From assembly GCA_002068435.1 (NCBI GenBank), contig MVZQ01000010.1, forward strand, positions 1 through 35,026: DNA of 35,026 nt. The letters run 5' to 3'. Below are positions 23,928 to 32,474 of this stretch, piece after piece (the stretch's first letter is position 1; every line of letters starts with the position of its first letter). This DNA comes from Euryarchaeota archaeon ADurb.BinA087. Its GTDB lineage: Archaea; Halobacteriota; Methanomicrobia; Methanomicrobiales; Methanospirillaceae. Under the pieces are notes generated by a model. It saw only the letters and a program-made list of their open reading frames with translations, ran no database searches and was not told the DNA's origin. The translations under genes and the position numbers were made by a program.

Positions 23928-24002
23928 TTGAGACGAGGATACAAAAGGAGTATGCCAAAGCCATGTTCCTAAAAAAGACTTGAAAAGAGGGAAAGGATCA
24001 TT

Positions 24003-24614
24003 TCAGACCGGGATCCTTGCCTCCTGGGTGATCTCCTCCTTCCGGTGCTGCTTGAACCAGAACACACCCAGCAGGGCGACGATGATAGAGCCTGCAAGGA
24101 CAAACATCATGTCAAGCATGGTATCGTTCAGGCTGTTCTGCATGGGCCCGGCAAGGCTGCCCCCAAAAAAGAAATCCACCATGAATTCGTAGATCTCCCA
24201 GGCTGCCCCCATCGCCATACCGAAGATGACGGTGAAAAAGATGATGAACCACGTGGTCAGGTTCATCTTCATGTACTTGTCAACAAAGATGACCCCGAGA
24301 AAACCAAGGACAGCCACAGCTGTCCCCGAGACGATATGCGCAATCTTGTCGTAGTAGGGGTAAAATGTGGTGTAGTATCCCTGCACATAGCCGGCAGTGT
24401 GGATCCAGAGGGCAAGGGCAACCAGGAAGAAGACGAACCATGGCAGGTGGATGTTCATCCGCTTGGCAACAACAAACGGGATCACGGTCATCCCGAGCAT
24501 AAGGACCGCGGTGACCATGGCATTGTACTCCCCCCTGAAAAGGGCGCGTAACGCATTCAGGGCGATCAGAGCCATGAAAAAATAGGCGAGGTAAATACCA
24601 TAACTCTTCTCCAT
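24003..24614 (-). CDS. DUF2238-like (YjdF) integral membrane protein
   Basis: A 203-residue protein with about six membrane segments. Conserved-looking polar residues within or near the membrane are YYDKIAHIVSGT, MAMGAAWEIYEF and LNDTMLDMMFVLAGS; the pattern D..H, WE and DT..D is the signature of the DUF2238/YjdF family, whose function is not established. The chosen ATG at 24614 follows an AATTAATTA element by about 24 bases, so the message may be leaderless. The open frame continues to 24770 but the extra residues are polar and unlike the family. It converges with the phosphodiesterase gene. Confidence 0.75.
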   Translation of the reverse strand: MEKSYGIYLAYFFMALIALNALRALFRGEYNAMVTAVLMLGMTVIPFVVAKRMNIHLPWFVFFLVALALWIHTAGYVQGYYTTFYPYYDKIAHIVSGTAVAVLGFLGVIFVDKYMKMNLTTWFIIFFTVIFGMAMGAAWEIYEFMVDFFFGGSLAGPMQNSLNDTMLDMMFVLAGSIIVALLGVFWFKQHRKEEITQEARIPV

Positions 24615-24815
24615 GGTGAAGGTATCACCGGGCCGGCTAATTAATTCCTGCTTACGAACCGGGGACAATCGTGACCATCCTCCTTTATTCCGGGAAACGG
24701 GTCCATGATCGAAGCCATCTCCAGGCTTGCTCCCCTCTCCAGAGCGGGAAGAAAAAATCCCCCTCACCATGATCAGGGGACAATTCCAGGAATCTGCAGA
24801 GGAAGGGACGCGTTG

Positions 24816-25859
24816 TTATGGACGTTTATCCTTTCCGGGAGCTGGTCCGAGGAGTAGCGAGATCCACCGGGTCTCATCAAAAAGTTCGCAGATCATCTGA
24901 ACGGAAAGGGTCAGCGGGACTGCAAGAAGCACACCGAAGCCACCGAGGAGCCATCCCCAGAAGATCAGGGAGATGAACACCACTGCGGTGGAGAGCGCCA
25001 GGCCTCGTGCTGCCAGGTGCGGGAACATGAGATACTCGGCCATGAGGTTCACGATCCCAGAGCCCGCAAGGACCAGGATAGCGGCTACGGGGCCGATATC
25101 GAACCATGCAAGGAGCATGGGCGGAATCACCGCGAGCCAGAATCCGATATAGGGTATGAATCCGAGCAGGAAGGCAATGAAACCCCATAATATTGCGTAT
25201 TTTACCCCAATAAGTGCGAGTATGACTGCTGTCCCGATACCCATTGCGAGGTTCACCTCGGTCCGGATGATGAGATAACCGACGTTCTTCTCCGCAAGTG
25301 AGATGAAGCGGGGGAGGTCACCCGGCCTGAGTTGTTCGATGATGATCCGGAGCTTGTGGGAAAATCCCCTGGCTTCAAAGAGGAGAAAGATGGTAGTGAG
25401 GATGATCATGACAAAGAGGATTGCGATATTCCAGAGCTGCCGGATAAGGCTTCCGACTTCAATAGAGAGTGAGGTGACGATCTCCTGCAGGGTCAGGGAG
25501 GCGGGATCGATCCCGACTGAGATAAGATACGGGCTTATCAGCTCAAGACTTGCCTCGAGTTCCTGCTGGTAGCGGGGGAGATCGGACAGCAGCTGGAGAA
25601 AAGACCCTGCGATCACCACGATAAAAACAGCAAGAATTGCAAAGAAGATCGCAAGCGTCAGGATGAAGGCGTTTCGGGTGGTGAACCCTTTTCTCTCGAA
25701 CCAGTGGAGGAGCATTCCGAAGATCACGGTAAGGAAAATTGAGAAGAGTATGGGTCCGACAATCGATACCGCCGCCTTCATTCCCGCAAGGACAATGACG
25801 AACGCTGCAAGGGGGATAAGGATCCGGGAGACTTCTGACATCTTCTGGGTCGAATTCAT
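24816..25859 (-). CDS. AI-2E family (PerM-like) membrane transporter
   Basis: A 347-residue membrane protein with about eight segments. Family marks include an N-terminal pair of segments with ILFSIFLTVIFGMLLHWFERKG, a central extracytoplasmic loop (residues about 75-130), LWGFIAFLLGFIPYIGFWLAVIPPMLLAW, and a C-terminal GWLLGGFGVLLAVPLTLSVQMICE. These are typical of the AI-2E transporter family (formerly UPF0118). Members have been linked to quorum-signal export or to sodium/proton antiport; in methanogens the substrate is unknown. It is the only gene on its strand between 24.8 and 25.9 kb, with a 313-base gap upstream. Confidence 0.88.
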   Translation of the reverse strand: MNSTQKMSEVSRILIPLAAFVIVLAGMKAAVSIVGPILFSIFLTVIFGMLLHWFERKGFTTRNAFILTLAIFFAILAVFIVVIAGSFLQLLSDLPRYQQELEASLELISPYLISVGIDPASLTLQEIVTSLSIEVGSLIRQLWNIAILFVMIILTTIFLLFEARGFSHKLRIIIEQLRPGDLPRFISLAEKNVGYLIIRTEVNLAMGIGTAVILALIGVKYAILWGFIAFLLGFIPYIGFWLAVIPPMLLAWFDIGPVAAILVLAGSGIVNLMAEYLMFPHLAARGLALSTAVVFISLIFWGWLLGGFGVLLAVPLTLSVQMICELFDETRWISLLLGPAPGKDKRP

Positions 25860-26172
25860 GGAAAAAGGCTTCCTGTGGCTGTCTGAATGGTTGTTAGTTT
25901 AGCTCAGGATGTGGCATTAACGTTTTTCTTACATTTGCATGCATTGTGTCAGGCAGTGAGGAGGACTCCCCCCGGCTCGCTCCCCTCCGCGGAAAGTGGA
26001 ATCAAAATCAGTCCCTGACCGCCTGTCATAAAAAAAATCCGCTCTTTTCCCCCCGCTGGCAGGACCTTGAATTTTGGATGAAAATCTGCGATACAGCGCT
26101 CCTATCCAACATATGAACGGTTCGAGCCTTCCTGGGAAATCCTGGAAAAGGGAGAAGAGGAATTCGGTGTTT
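25860..26172. other. Gene-free stretch of about 310 bases
   Basis: The stretch holds the upstream region of the AI-2E gene and the 3' tail of the lipoprotein gene. An open frame at 25929-26303 (minus) has no recognisable features and overlaps the lipoprotein gene, so it is left out. An A8 tract at 26030-26037 and several small C-rich tracts are the only notable elements. Confidence 0.4.
26030..26037 (-). terminator. Possible T-run terminator of the WHy lipoprotein gene
   Basis: Eight consecutive T on the minus strand lie about 135 bases after the lipoprotein stop. Archaeal transcripts often end at such T-runs; no hairpin is evident. Confidence 0.35.
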
Positions 26173-26634
26173 TCAGCGGACGATAGAGACCGTCTTTGTA
26201 AAAGGAATTTCAGGGGCCAGGTTCCCTGGCAGGTCAGGAACGACCACCCCTCGAATCTCAAGAAGAATCTGTCTGCTCTCCATGAATGAGAAGAGGGATA
26301 CAAGGAGATCAGTATTCTGTATTTTTACAGGGATAGTGACAAGATTCCTTCCCGGATTGACCAGGATCCCTGCTTCTTTCCCGTGTGCCAGATACTTCCT
26401 CTCATCACCATTTCGGTAATACACATCAAAGGAAACAGACTGGAGTGTTATTGCCACCGGATATGGATTGTCGACAGTCAAAAAGACCTCGATGGTCAGT
26501 TCTGCTAAGGTGATAGATGATATTGCTGCCCCCTCCACCTGCACCTCAGGCATCGGGGCAGGAGCGCTGCATCCGGTAAAGAGCAATCCGAAAAGTACCA
26601 GGATAAAAAATGAGAACACCGGACGAAATACCAT
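26173..26634 (-). CDS. Lipoprotein with WHy (LEA14-like) domain
   Basis: A 153-residue exported protein. From the ATG at 26634 a short basic start leads into FSFFILVLFGLLF and a lipobox-like LFTGC, so the cysteine near residue 20 probably carries the lipid anchor. The rest is a single WHy domain, an immunoglobulin-like fold of LEA14-type desiccation proteins: LTIEVFLTVDNPYPVAITLQSVSFDVYYRNG and LVTIPVKIQN contain the typical N-P-pair. Such proteins are tied to stress tolerance or membrane surface functions, though evidence in methanogens is thin. The frame can be opened upstream to 26694, but the lipobox argues for 26634. Confidence 0.8.
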   Translation of the reverse strand: MVFRPVFSFFILVLFGLLFTGCSAPAPMPEVQVEGAAISSITLAELTIEVFLTVDNPYPVAITLQSVSFDVYYRNGDERKYLAHGKEAGILVNPGRNLVTIPVKIQNTDLLVSLFSFMESRQILLEIRGVVVPDLPGNLAPEIPFTKTVSIVR

Positions 26635-26793
26635 GGAAACTACATCATCCGCTACTGATAAGAAGTATCGCCCCACCACAGGGAAAAATGACATAATTCA
26701 CATCCAGCTGAAAGCAAATGAAAATGCCGATGCTATGTTCATAGTAATATCCCGTGACCGCTTTCCGGTCATGGGAGGGGGGTTGTATATATC

Positions 26794-27681
26794 CTACAGG
26801 TCACGTGCAGGATTGCGTTTTCCTTCCTTCTTGTTCTTCCGGTAGAGCCACCCTCCGGTAATAAACATAAACACAATCCCGAATACCGCAATCACCAGGA
26901 CCATGAAGAGGATCTGGGGATCGGTGAAGCTTGCAGAGACCACCACCAGTGCTGCCGAGACATTCCGGAATCCTGTCCCGAATGCGAGGACCTGGCGGTT
27001 CTGCAGTTCGGGACCACCGAGTGTGTACCCAATCGCAAAAGAGCCGAGGATGAAGAGGATTGCAACGGCGATGCCTTCAAGGCCAAGGAGGGTCCCGGCC
27101 TTCACCGAAAAATCACTCATGAAGAGCGCGACGGTATAGATGAGAAGGACCACGATGATGGACAGGTCAGATACGCGATCGATAATGGGATACAACCGGT
27201 AGGCAAGGAGCGGGAATTTTGCCCGGATCGCCATGGTGAGGAGGAGCGGGACCAGCATGAAGACGATCAGGTACGTCGCCGTGCTGGTCTGGTCTACCTG
27301 GACCCCTTCGATCAGGTAGGGAAGCATGAATGGCATGTAGAAGATCGTCACAAGGATCAGGATCATCGTGAGGCCTACAGCATAGGCAACATTACCTCCG
27401 ACCAGTTCCATGGCCTTGGGGAGCGAGGGGGCTCCGGCTGCTGCGGCAACGAGGATGAGCCCGGTTGCAAGCTCAAGATCAAGCGGGAAGAGATAAAGGA
27501 TAAAGAGGGCAAAAAGGGGGACAACCACGAAGTTCGCGATAAGGGAGATCGAGAGGAGCCATTTCTTCTTCCATGGTGCAAGGACTTCAGGGACCGTGAG
27601 GTTGAGACCCATTGCGGCAATGCTGGTGACCACGAAGATCCAGATCGCATAGTTGCCAATCTCAAAAAACAGTTCAAACAT
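26794..27681 (-). CDS. Bile acid:sodium symporter (BASS/SBF) family transporter
   Basis: A 295-residue membrane protein with about nine to ten hydrophobic segments. The family regions are visible: GLNLTVPEVLAPWKKKW near the first segments, ATGLILVAAAAGAPSLPKAMELVGGNVAYAVGLT (the conserved sodium-site region), and FGTGFRNVSAALVVVSASF near residue 240, which matches the second conserved motif of SBF proteins. Prokaryotic members carry various organic anions; the substrate here is unknown. A TATA-like CTATTAAG element lies about 75 bases upstream. It is followed by 159 bases before the lipoprotein gene on the same strand. Confidence 0.88.
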   Translation of the reverse strand: MFELFFEIGNYAIWIFVVTSIAAMGLNLTVPEVLAPWKKKWLLSISLIANFVVVPLFALFILYLFPLDLELATGLILVAAAAGAPSLPKAMELVGGNVAYAVGLTMILILVTIFYMPFMLPYLIEGVQVDQTSTATYLIVFMLVPLLLTMAIRAKFPLLAYRLYPIIDRVSDLSIIVVLLIYTVALFMSDFSVKAGTLLGLEGIAVAILFILGSFAIGYTLGGPELQNRQVLAFGTGFRNVSAALVVVSASFTDPQILFMVLVIAVFGIVFMFITGGWLYRKNKKEGKRNPARDL

Positions 27682-27796
27682 GGAATCCGTGACCTCTTCC
27701 CTGCAGTACCTTGTGCATTCGTACGCTGATTAGGTTTGATGGAACTCCCTTAATAGTCTGGCGAAGGAGAACCGGCTCATACCACAGGGAACGGTT

Positions 27797-27804
27797 AAAA
27801 AAAA
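27797..27804 (-). terminator. T-run terminator of the DUF308 gene
   Basis: Eight T on the minus strand start 18 bases after the DUF308 stop codon, a usual archaeal termination signal. Confidence 0.5.
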
Positions 27805-27822
27805 GAGAATATGGGGTGGTTT

Positions 27823-28389
27823 TCAGGCTGCGTTCTGTTTTGACCGTATCATGAATGCCCCGATGATGGCGGCAAAACCGAGGACAATCCCGAGAACACC
27901 AAGCACGAACGGGAGAGCCAGAGTGGCAAGATACGGGTGAACCAGGAGGATCAGGCCGAACAATACCGAGAGAAGGCCGATAATTCCAACCCCCCAGCCA
28001 CCGCCGGTAATCCCCTGGTAGATATGGATCGCCCCGATCACCAGTGCCCACACCCCCACCATGATGATGAAGATAAATGGCACAATGAATGCACTATAGA
28101 ACGGGTACGCTAGGATGGCAAGCCCGAGAATGATTCCGAGAATGCCAAGAAGTATTTTCATTCCCCTGTCTTTCTGCTCTCCTGCTGCACTGAAGAGCGT
28201 GAAGATCCCGCTGATAAACCAGTACGCACCAAGGAAGGTGATAAGGACCAGCACAGTCATTGCAGGGGAGGTCAGGAAGAAGATGCCAAGGATCAGGGCG
28301 ATAATCCCCTGGATAAGTAAAACCCACCAGGGGAAGAATCCTCCAAAAATGTTACACATTCCCATTGTTGTGGTTGTATCATCAGACAT
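27823..28389 (-). CDS. DUF308 / HdeD family membrane protein
   Basis: A 188-residue protein with six membrane segments arranged as three similar pairs, as in HdeD. Each pair has a glycine-rich turn: LIQGIIALILGIFFLTSP, ILLGILGIILGLAILAYPF and GIIGLLSVLFGLILLVHPY share the pattern G.....GI.L...P. HdeD is linked to acid resistance in E. coli, but the general role of the family is unknown. The ATG at 28389 was chosen because GGAG precedes it at suitable distance; an ATG at 28413 would add eight residues. A TATA box lies about 45 bases upstream and a T8 run follows the stop, so it is a single-gene unit. Confidence 0.88.
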   Translation of the reverse strand: MSDDTTTTMGMCNIFGGFFPWWVLLIQGIIALILGIFFLTSPAMTVLVLITFLGAYWFISGIFTLFSAAGEQKDRGMKILLGILGIILGLAILAYPFYSAFIVPFIFIIMVGVWALVIGAIHIYQGITGGGWGVGIIGLLSVLFGLILLVHPYLATLALPFVLGVLGIVLGFAAIIGAFMIRSKQNAA

Positions 28390-28431
28390 AGTAGTACTCC
28401 AATAACAGGACATGGAAGGTTGATGCCACGT

Positions 28432-28440
28432 AATATAAAA
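28432..28440 (-). promoter_or_regulatory. TATA box of the DUF308 gene
   Basis: The minus strand reads TTTTATATTA after a run of T, the most AT-rich point of the gap. It is about 45 bases before the ATG at 28389, leaving a leader of about 20 bases with GGAG. Confidence 0.5.
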
Positions 28441-28646
28441 TTTTTTTCCGGTTTCCGATGAAAACAGGCTGGAAATAGTTTCATTCTCATGAAATTACTC
28501 TCTCGAATCCATAGAATCAGGACAGAACAGGGGCATGGTTCCTGAATGCCGGTATCGGCCTCCTTTTCCCTGCTCTTGTTCCTGGCACGCAGGTGCCTGA
28601 TTTTTTATCCTGCCATGACAATACAAATGGGAAATCATCCCGGGTG

Positions 28647-29126
28647 ATGGCAATAGTCAGGATGCTTCTTGGGATCGGAAACACACTCCGTAGCGATGAT
28701 GGGATCGGGAATTACATCGCGTCACGGTTCCATGCCCGGGGGTGGCTCGCTCTCAATTGCGGGACGATGCCTGAAAATTTCACGGCAGTAGTACGCCGCC
28801 ATCACCCTGAGATTCTGGTCCTTGTGGATGCAACCGAATTAGGCCTGGACCCCGGGGAGTTCAGGATCGTCAGCGAGGAGCAGATTGAGGATGTGAGCGT
28901 GGGAACCCACAACCTGCCCCTCTCGTTCCTGATCAGGTACCTGGCCGAATCAGCCGGGCAGGTGATCTTTATTGGTATCCAGCCGGGGCATCTGGGAGAA
29001 GGGGAGGGGATCAGCCCGGATGTGAAAACGGGGGCAGAACAGCTGATCACACTGCTCATTCAGAACCGTATACGGGAAATAAGATCCTTTGAGGGCAGGG
29101 AAAAATGTGATTCGCAGGGGGATTGA
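28647..29126 (+). CDS. hycI: Hydrogenase maturation protease, HycI type
   Basis: This endopeptidase removes a C-terminal tail from a [NiFe]-hydrogenase large subunit after nickel is inserted. The 159-residue protein has LLGIGNTLRSDDGIGNYIA with Asp18, VDATELGLDPGEFRI with Asp61, and GTHNLPLSFLIRYLAE with His88; these correspond to the nickel-sensing residues Asp16, Asp62 and His90 of E. coli HycI. FIGIQPG is also family-typical. HycI acts on the Ech/Hyc group, which matches the convergent mbh operon right next to it (94 bases). The ATG at 28647 was chosen since the frame upstream to 28593 lacks conserved residues. Confidence 0.92.
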   Translation: MAIVRMLLGIGNTLRSDDGIGNYIASRFHARGWLALNCGTMPENFTAVVRRHHPEILVLVDATELGLDPGEFRIVSEEQIEDVSVGTHNLPLSFLIRYLAESAGQVIFIGIQPGHLGEGEGISPDVKTGAEQLITLLIQNRIREIRSFEGREKCDSQGD

Positions 29127-29220
29127 CCCGTAGGCACTGGTCCATCAGGCAGCGTTTTTCCGGAAAATCATGCATGTTTAACACAATGTACAATTGGAAA
29201 AAAGACGGTGGCCTGGATCG

Positions 29221-29625
29221 TCACTCGACTATCTGGCTCTCTGCGTACCGGTCCTCGGTTGCGAGCAGGAATTCCGGGCTCATGTGCAGGGCATCTTTTG
29301 GGCAGACATCATTGCACTGGGAGCAGAAGATACACTGGGTGACATAAATCCTGACCCGTTTTGTCTCTGGAATAAACTCGATGGCATGGGCAGGGCAGAC
29401 CCTGAGGCAGAGTGAGCAGCCGATGCATGCCTCGCGGTCGTAGACAATTTTCCCACGGAATTTGGGGGGGGTTGGAACGGGCGGGTGGATTGTTGCCTCT
29501 CCACGGGCGACCTTTGCCAGGAACCCGGTTACTGATGAGGGCAGGTGCCGTGACGGGAATGTATTGGTTGCCGGCCGGCTGAAGAGCTGCCTTAACAACT
29601 CGGGGAGAAGGGGGAGCCCGGCCAT
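29221..29625 (-). CDS. mbhN: Mbh hydrogenase ferredoxin-like subunit (MbhN, 2x4Fe-4S)
   Basis: The subunit should relay electrons between ferredoxin and the small subunit MbhJ at the membrane, like NuoI of complex I. The 134-residue protein has an N-terminal amphipathic region and two 4Fe-4S motifs: Cys67, 70, 73 and 77 (CIGCSLCLRVCP), and Cys98, 101, 104 and 108 (CIFCSQCNDVCP). The ATG at 29625 begins two bases after the mbhM stop; the frame to 29673 would overlap mbhM and adds no conserved residues. It ends the operon and converges with the maturation protease. Confidence 0.9.
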   Translation of the reverse strand: MAGLPLLPELLRQLFSRPATNTFPSRHLPSSVTGFLAKVARGEATIHPPVPTPPKFRGKIVYDREACIGCSLCLRVCPAHAIEFIPETKRVRIYVTQCIFCSQCNDVCPKDALHMSPEFLLATEDRYAESQIVE

Positions 29626-29626
29626 T

Positions 29627-30628
29627 TCAGACCACCCCCATGATCTGGTCAACCATGACAAGGAGGAGTCCACCCAGACCAGCTATAGCGAGATAAATCC
29701 AGTAGACCGAGACAACCTGGTTGATCCGGAACCGTGCCATTGCGACCCTGATCACGCTTACAGAGATAAAGGTAACGAGGGTGATCAGCAGGATATAAAA
29801 CAGGAGATCAATAACCGCTCCTAAAAATCCGGATATCCCTGCTATTGCGGCAAGGCGGTAAGGGAAGAAGAGTGCCACCACAAGAGAGGCCATCGCCACA
29901 GTTTTTACCCCCTGCGTCAATGAGAAGAGTGCAAGGTTCTTCCCCGAGTATTCGACAAGGATCCCCCCTGCAAGCTCAGTCTCTGCTTCCGGTGTGTCGA
30001 AGGGGACCCGGGAGAGCTCTGCCGGGGTTACAATAAGCAGGACGACTAGGAGGATCAGAAGCCCGATAGCCCCAAGCGGTCCGACAAGGCCCCATACTGG
30101 ATTGGCTCCTATGGTAGCGAGCGAGAAGGGAAGGGAAATACCTTCGGCAGCGAGTCTCCACGCGATTGCGACTACCACGATAGCAAGCGGGAACTCGTAC
30201 GCGATCATCGTCACCATCTCGCGTTGGGCGCCGACCGTTGCATAGGGTGAACCGGATGCAAATCCCCCGGCAACCAGTGCCAGGGCAGGCAGGGTGAGAA
30301 GATACATCACGAGGATGAGATCGCCGCCTCCGGATAAGACGGGGGCAAACCCGGCGATCGGAAGATAGAAGAGGATGGTGATCGCCGAGGCCAGGGCGAT
30401 AACGGGTGCGAGGTTGAACAGCCACGGAATCGCATTTTCTGGCACGACGTTCTCTTTTGCAAGGAGTTTCCTGATGTCGATGAATGGTTGTGTCAGGGGA
30501 GGACCAATCCGTGCCTGCATCCGTGCGGCAACGATCCTGTCAAATCCCATGAGCAGGAGGCCGATAATTATCGAGAATACTGCTACCAGTACTGCCCCGA
30601 TGAGGATCGCCGGTAGGGTTTCGATCAT
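29627..30628 (-). CDS. mbhM: Mbh hydrogenase membrane subunit MbhM (NuoH-like)
   Basis: This is the membrane anchor that links the hydrogenase module to the ion pump, equivalent to NuoH/ND1 and EchB. The 333-residue protein has about eight membrane segments and the loop RIVAARMQARIGPPLTQPFIDIRKLLAKENVVPENA, with the GPP and F.D..KLL.KE features of the family. A charged loop, MVTMIAYEFPLAIVVVA, and LSRVPFDTPEAETELAGGILVEYSGKNLALF are also typical of NuoH-like proteins; the acidic residues of the latter form part of the proton path. The ATG overlaps the mbhL stop by 4 bases. Confidence 0.93.
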   Translation of the reverse strand: MIETLPAILIGAVLVAVFSIIIGLLLMGFDRIVAARMQARIGPPLTQPFIDIRKLLAKENVVPENAIPWLFNLAPVIALASAITILFYLPIAGFAPVLSGGGDLILVMYLLTLPALALVAGGFASGSPYATVGAQREMVTMIAYEFPLAIVVVAIAWRLAAEGISLPFSLATIGANPVWGLVGPLGAIGLLILLVVLLIVTPAELSRVPFDTPEAETELAGGILVEYSGKNLALFSLTQGVKTVAMASLVVALFFPYRLAAIAGISGFLGAVIDLLFYILLITLVTFISVSVIRVAMARFRINQVVSVYWIYLAIAGLGGLLLVMVDQIMGVV

Positions 30629-31860
30629 TGCATCATCCTCCGGGTCTTCTCCCGCGACAACCTGGTCAGGTCCTCCTTGGTAAGGATAGCAGACCGGCCG
30701 TTCCTGGTCACCGCAACACGGTCAGTGCAGGAGAGGCAGGGGTCGATGGAGGCAACAATGATCGGGATGTCAGCCAGCTGTTCACCCTGGAGCATCGGGA
30801 TCCAGGACATCAGGTTGCTATATGATGAGGCCTTGATCTTCCAGCTCTCGGGGGCTTCCTTGCCCGCCATCCTGACATAGTGCATGCATTCACCACGGGG
30901 AGCCTCTACCCTCCCGATAGCCTCACCTTCTGCCTTCTTACAGGCAGCAAGGAGCTTGGCCATTTTCGGTTCCCAGAGGATCTCTCCGGGGGGTAGGCTC
31001 TCCAGGCACTGGCGGATGATCTCTACCGACTGCCCGATCTCAAGGAGCCGGACGATGATCCGGTCATACACATCTCCACGCGGTCCACCGGTTTCTGCGG
31101 GAGGAAGGATCGCTTTCACATCAAGGTCCCCATAGGCACAGTACGGGTAATCCTGCCTGACATCCATGTTCAGGCCGGATGCGCGTGCGGTAGGTCCGAC
31201 TGCACATAGGATGCGGGCATCGTTCTCTGACAGGAACCCGTGATCCCTGCATCGCATCCGGACTGTACTGTCTTCGAGGAAGAGAGTTGCCATCTTGTCC
31301 AGGAGTCCCTGGTAATAGGCGAGCCCCTTCTCGATCAACGAGCGCTGTTCACTGGAAATGTCCCGACGGACGCCCCCTATCTGGATGATACCGTAATTCA
31401 CCCGATTTCCGGTCAGGTTCTCGATCAGGTCCATCGACTGTTCCCTGACCCTCCATGCCAGGTAAAAGAGCGAATCAAATCCGAGCTCATGGGCAGCAAC
31501 TCCAGCCCAGAGCAGGTGGGATTGTATCCGTTCCAGTTCGTGGAGGATCGTCCTGATGTAGTCAGCCCGCTCGGGGACTTCGATCCCTACGATCTGCTCG
31601 ACAGCACGGGCAAATGAGAGCGAGTGCACGATCCCGCAGATCCCACAGACCCGGTCGGTCATATGAACGATCTGGACCGGGTTTCTCCTCATCCCCATCC
31701 ACTCGATACCCCTGTGGGTCTGGCCGGGGGCGAAGTCCACGGTCTTTACGATCTCGCCCTCCATCCCGAAAGTGAACATCACCGGTTCCTTCAGGGCGGG
31801 ATGGACCGGCCCGATTGGGACCGTATAGGGAATTGTTTTCTTGGTCTTCTCAGCACTCAT
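30625..31860 (-). CDS. mbhL: Mbh [NiFe]-hydrogenase large (catalytic) subunit MbhL
   Basis: This subunit carries the Ni-Fe centre that makes or uses H2. The 411-residue protein has the N-terminal ligand motif RVCGICGIVHS with Cys72 and Cys75 and the C-terminal motif DPCLSCTDR with Cys375 and Cys378, so all four nickel ligands are present. That separates it from Mbx/Mbs-type relatives, which lose them. EAPRGECMHYV near residue 310 is a further group 4 mark. Thirty residues follow Arg381; in E. coli HycE the tail is cut after the matching Arg, and a HycI-like protease gene lies nearby. Overlaps of 4 bases join it to mbhK and mbhM. Confidence 0.96.
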   Translation of the reverse strand: MSAEKTKKTIPYTVPIGPVHPALKEPVMFTFGMEGEIVKTVDFAPGQTHRGIEWMGMRRNPVQIVHMTDRVCGICGIVHSLSFARAVEQIVGIEVPERADYIRTILHELERIQSHLLWAGVAAHELGFDSLFYLAWRVREQSMDLIENLTGNRVNYGIIQIGGVRRDISSEQRSLIEKGLAYYQGLLDKMATLFLEDSTVRMRCRDHGFLSENDARILCAVGPTARASGLNMDVRQDYPYCAYGDLDVKAILPPAETGGPRGDVYDRIIVRLLEIGQSVEIIRQCLESLPPGEILWEPKMAKLLAACKKAEGEAIGRVEAPRGECMHYVRMAGKEAPESWKIKASSYSNLMSWIPMLQGEQLADIPIIVASIDPCLSCTDRVAVTRNGRSAILTKEDLTRLSREKTRRMMQ

Positions 31861-32474
31861 GGAGCTTCACCTCCTTCGTTTTTCCCTTGCGGAGCAGGGG
31901 CTTTTTCCGGAACGGGGGGAGCTGGACGATCCTTCGGGCGGCCCACTTCCCAGAGATTCTTGACCATTTCAGGGGGGATCCCGGTCTCATCCTTTCTCCA
32001 TGGATAGACTCCCTGCGGGAAGTCCTCCGGCAGAAAGAGTCGCCTGCCATCGGGAATACCGGTGACCGTGACCCCGAAAAACTCCTGTTTCTCCCGCTCC
32101 GAGAACAAGGCCCCCGGGATCAGGTCAGTAATTGTGGGAATGGTAAGGTCGCTCTTAGGCAATCTGACGCCTATGGTTACCATATATTCTCCGAATTTCT
32201 GCCCGTAGAATACGGAGAATATATAGAGAAGTTCGATCTCACTCCCCAGGTCGTTTCCTGCAATGACTGCCAGATGGGGAAATCGTATCTCAATCAGCTT
32301 CTGGATTGCAGGGCGGAAGAGATCGCGCCTCAATCGGAGCCAGATATTGTAGCCCCTGACCTTTTTTGTCCCTTCCCCCCGTTCGGTAATTTTCGCATCC
32401 ACAAGTCCGTCACCGAAGGTAGCCCTGTATGAGTCGATGATCTCCTGCGGGGTGAGGTGAGATGTTGCGTTCAT
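31857..32474 (-). CDS. mbhK: Mbh hydrogenase subunit MbhK (NuoC-like, 30 kDa family)
   Basis: The subunit is a structural partner of the large subunit, related to NuoC/30-kDa proteins of complex I. The 205-residue protein has HLAVIAGNDLGSEIELLYIFSVF, the strand region of the family, followed by LTIPTITDLIPGALFSEREKQEFFGVTVTGIPDGRRLFLPEDFP, close to the NuoC signature (ER.....GI.F..HP). About 28 residues at the C-terminus are a Pro-, Ala- and Glu-rich tail (after WEVGRPKDRP) that looks disordered and is probably lineage-specific. The ATG overlaps the mbhJ stop, and its stop overlaps mbhL. Confidence 0.9.
   Translation of the reverse strand: MNATSHLTPQEIIDSYRATFGDGLVDAKITERGEGTKKVRGYNIWLRLRRDLFRPAIQKLIEIRFPHLAVIAGNDLGSEIELLYIFSVFYGQKFGEYMVTIGVRLPKSDLTIPTITDLIPGALFSEREKQEFFGVTVTGIPDGRRLFLPEDFPQGVYPWRKDETGIPPEMVKNLWEVGRPKDRPAPPVPEKAPAPQGKNEGGEAP

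Noticed and set aside
24615-24770. N-terminal extension of the DUF2238-like protein
   Set aside because: The added residues are polar and unconserved, and a TATA-like element lies within the stretch.
25929-26303. 124-codon frame on the minus strand
   Set aside because: It overlaps the lipoprotein gene, has no recognisable motif and has a composition unlike real proteins (many Trp, Cys, Arg and Phe).
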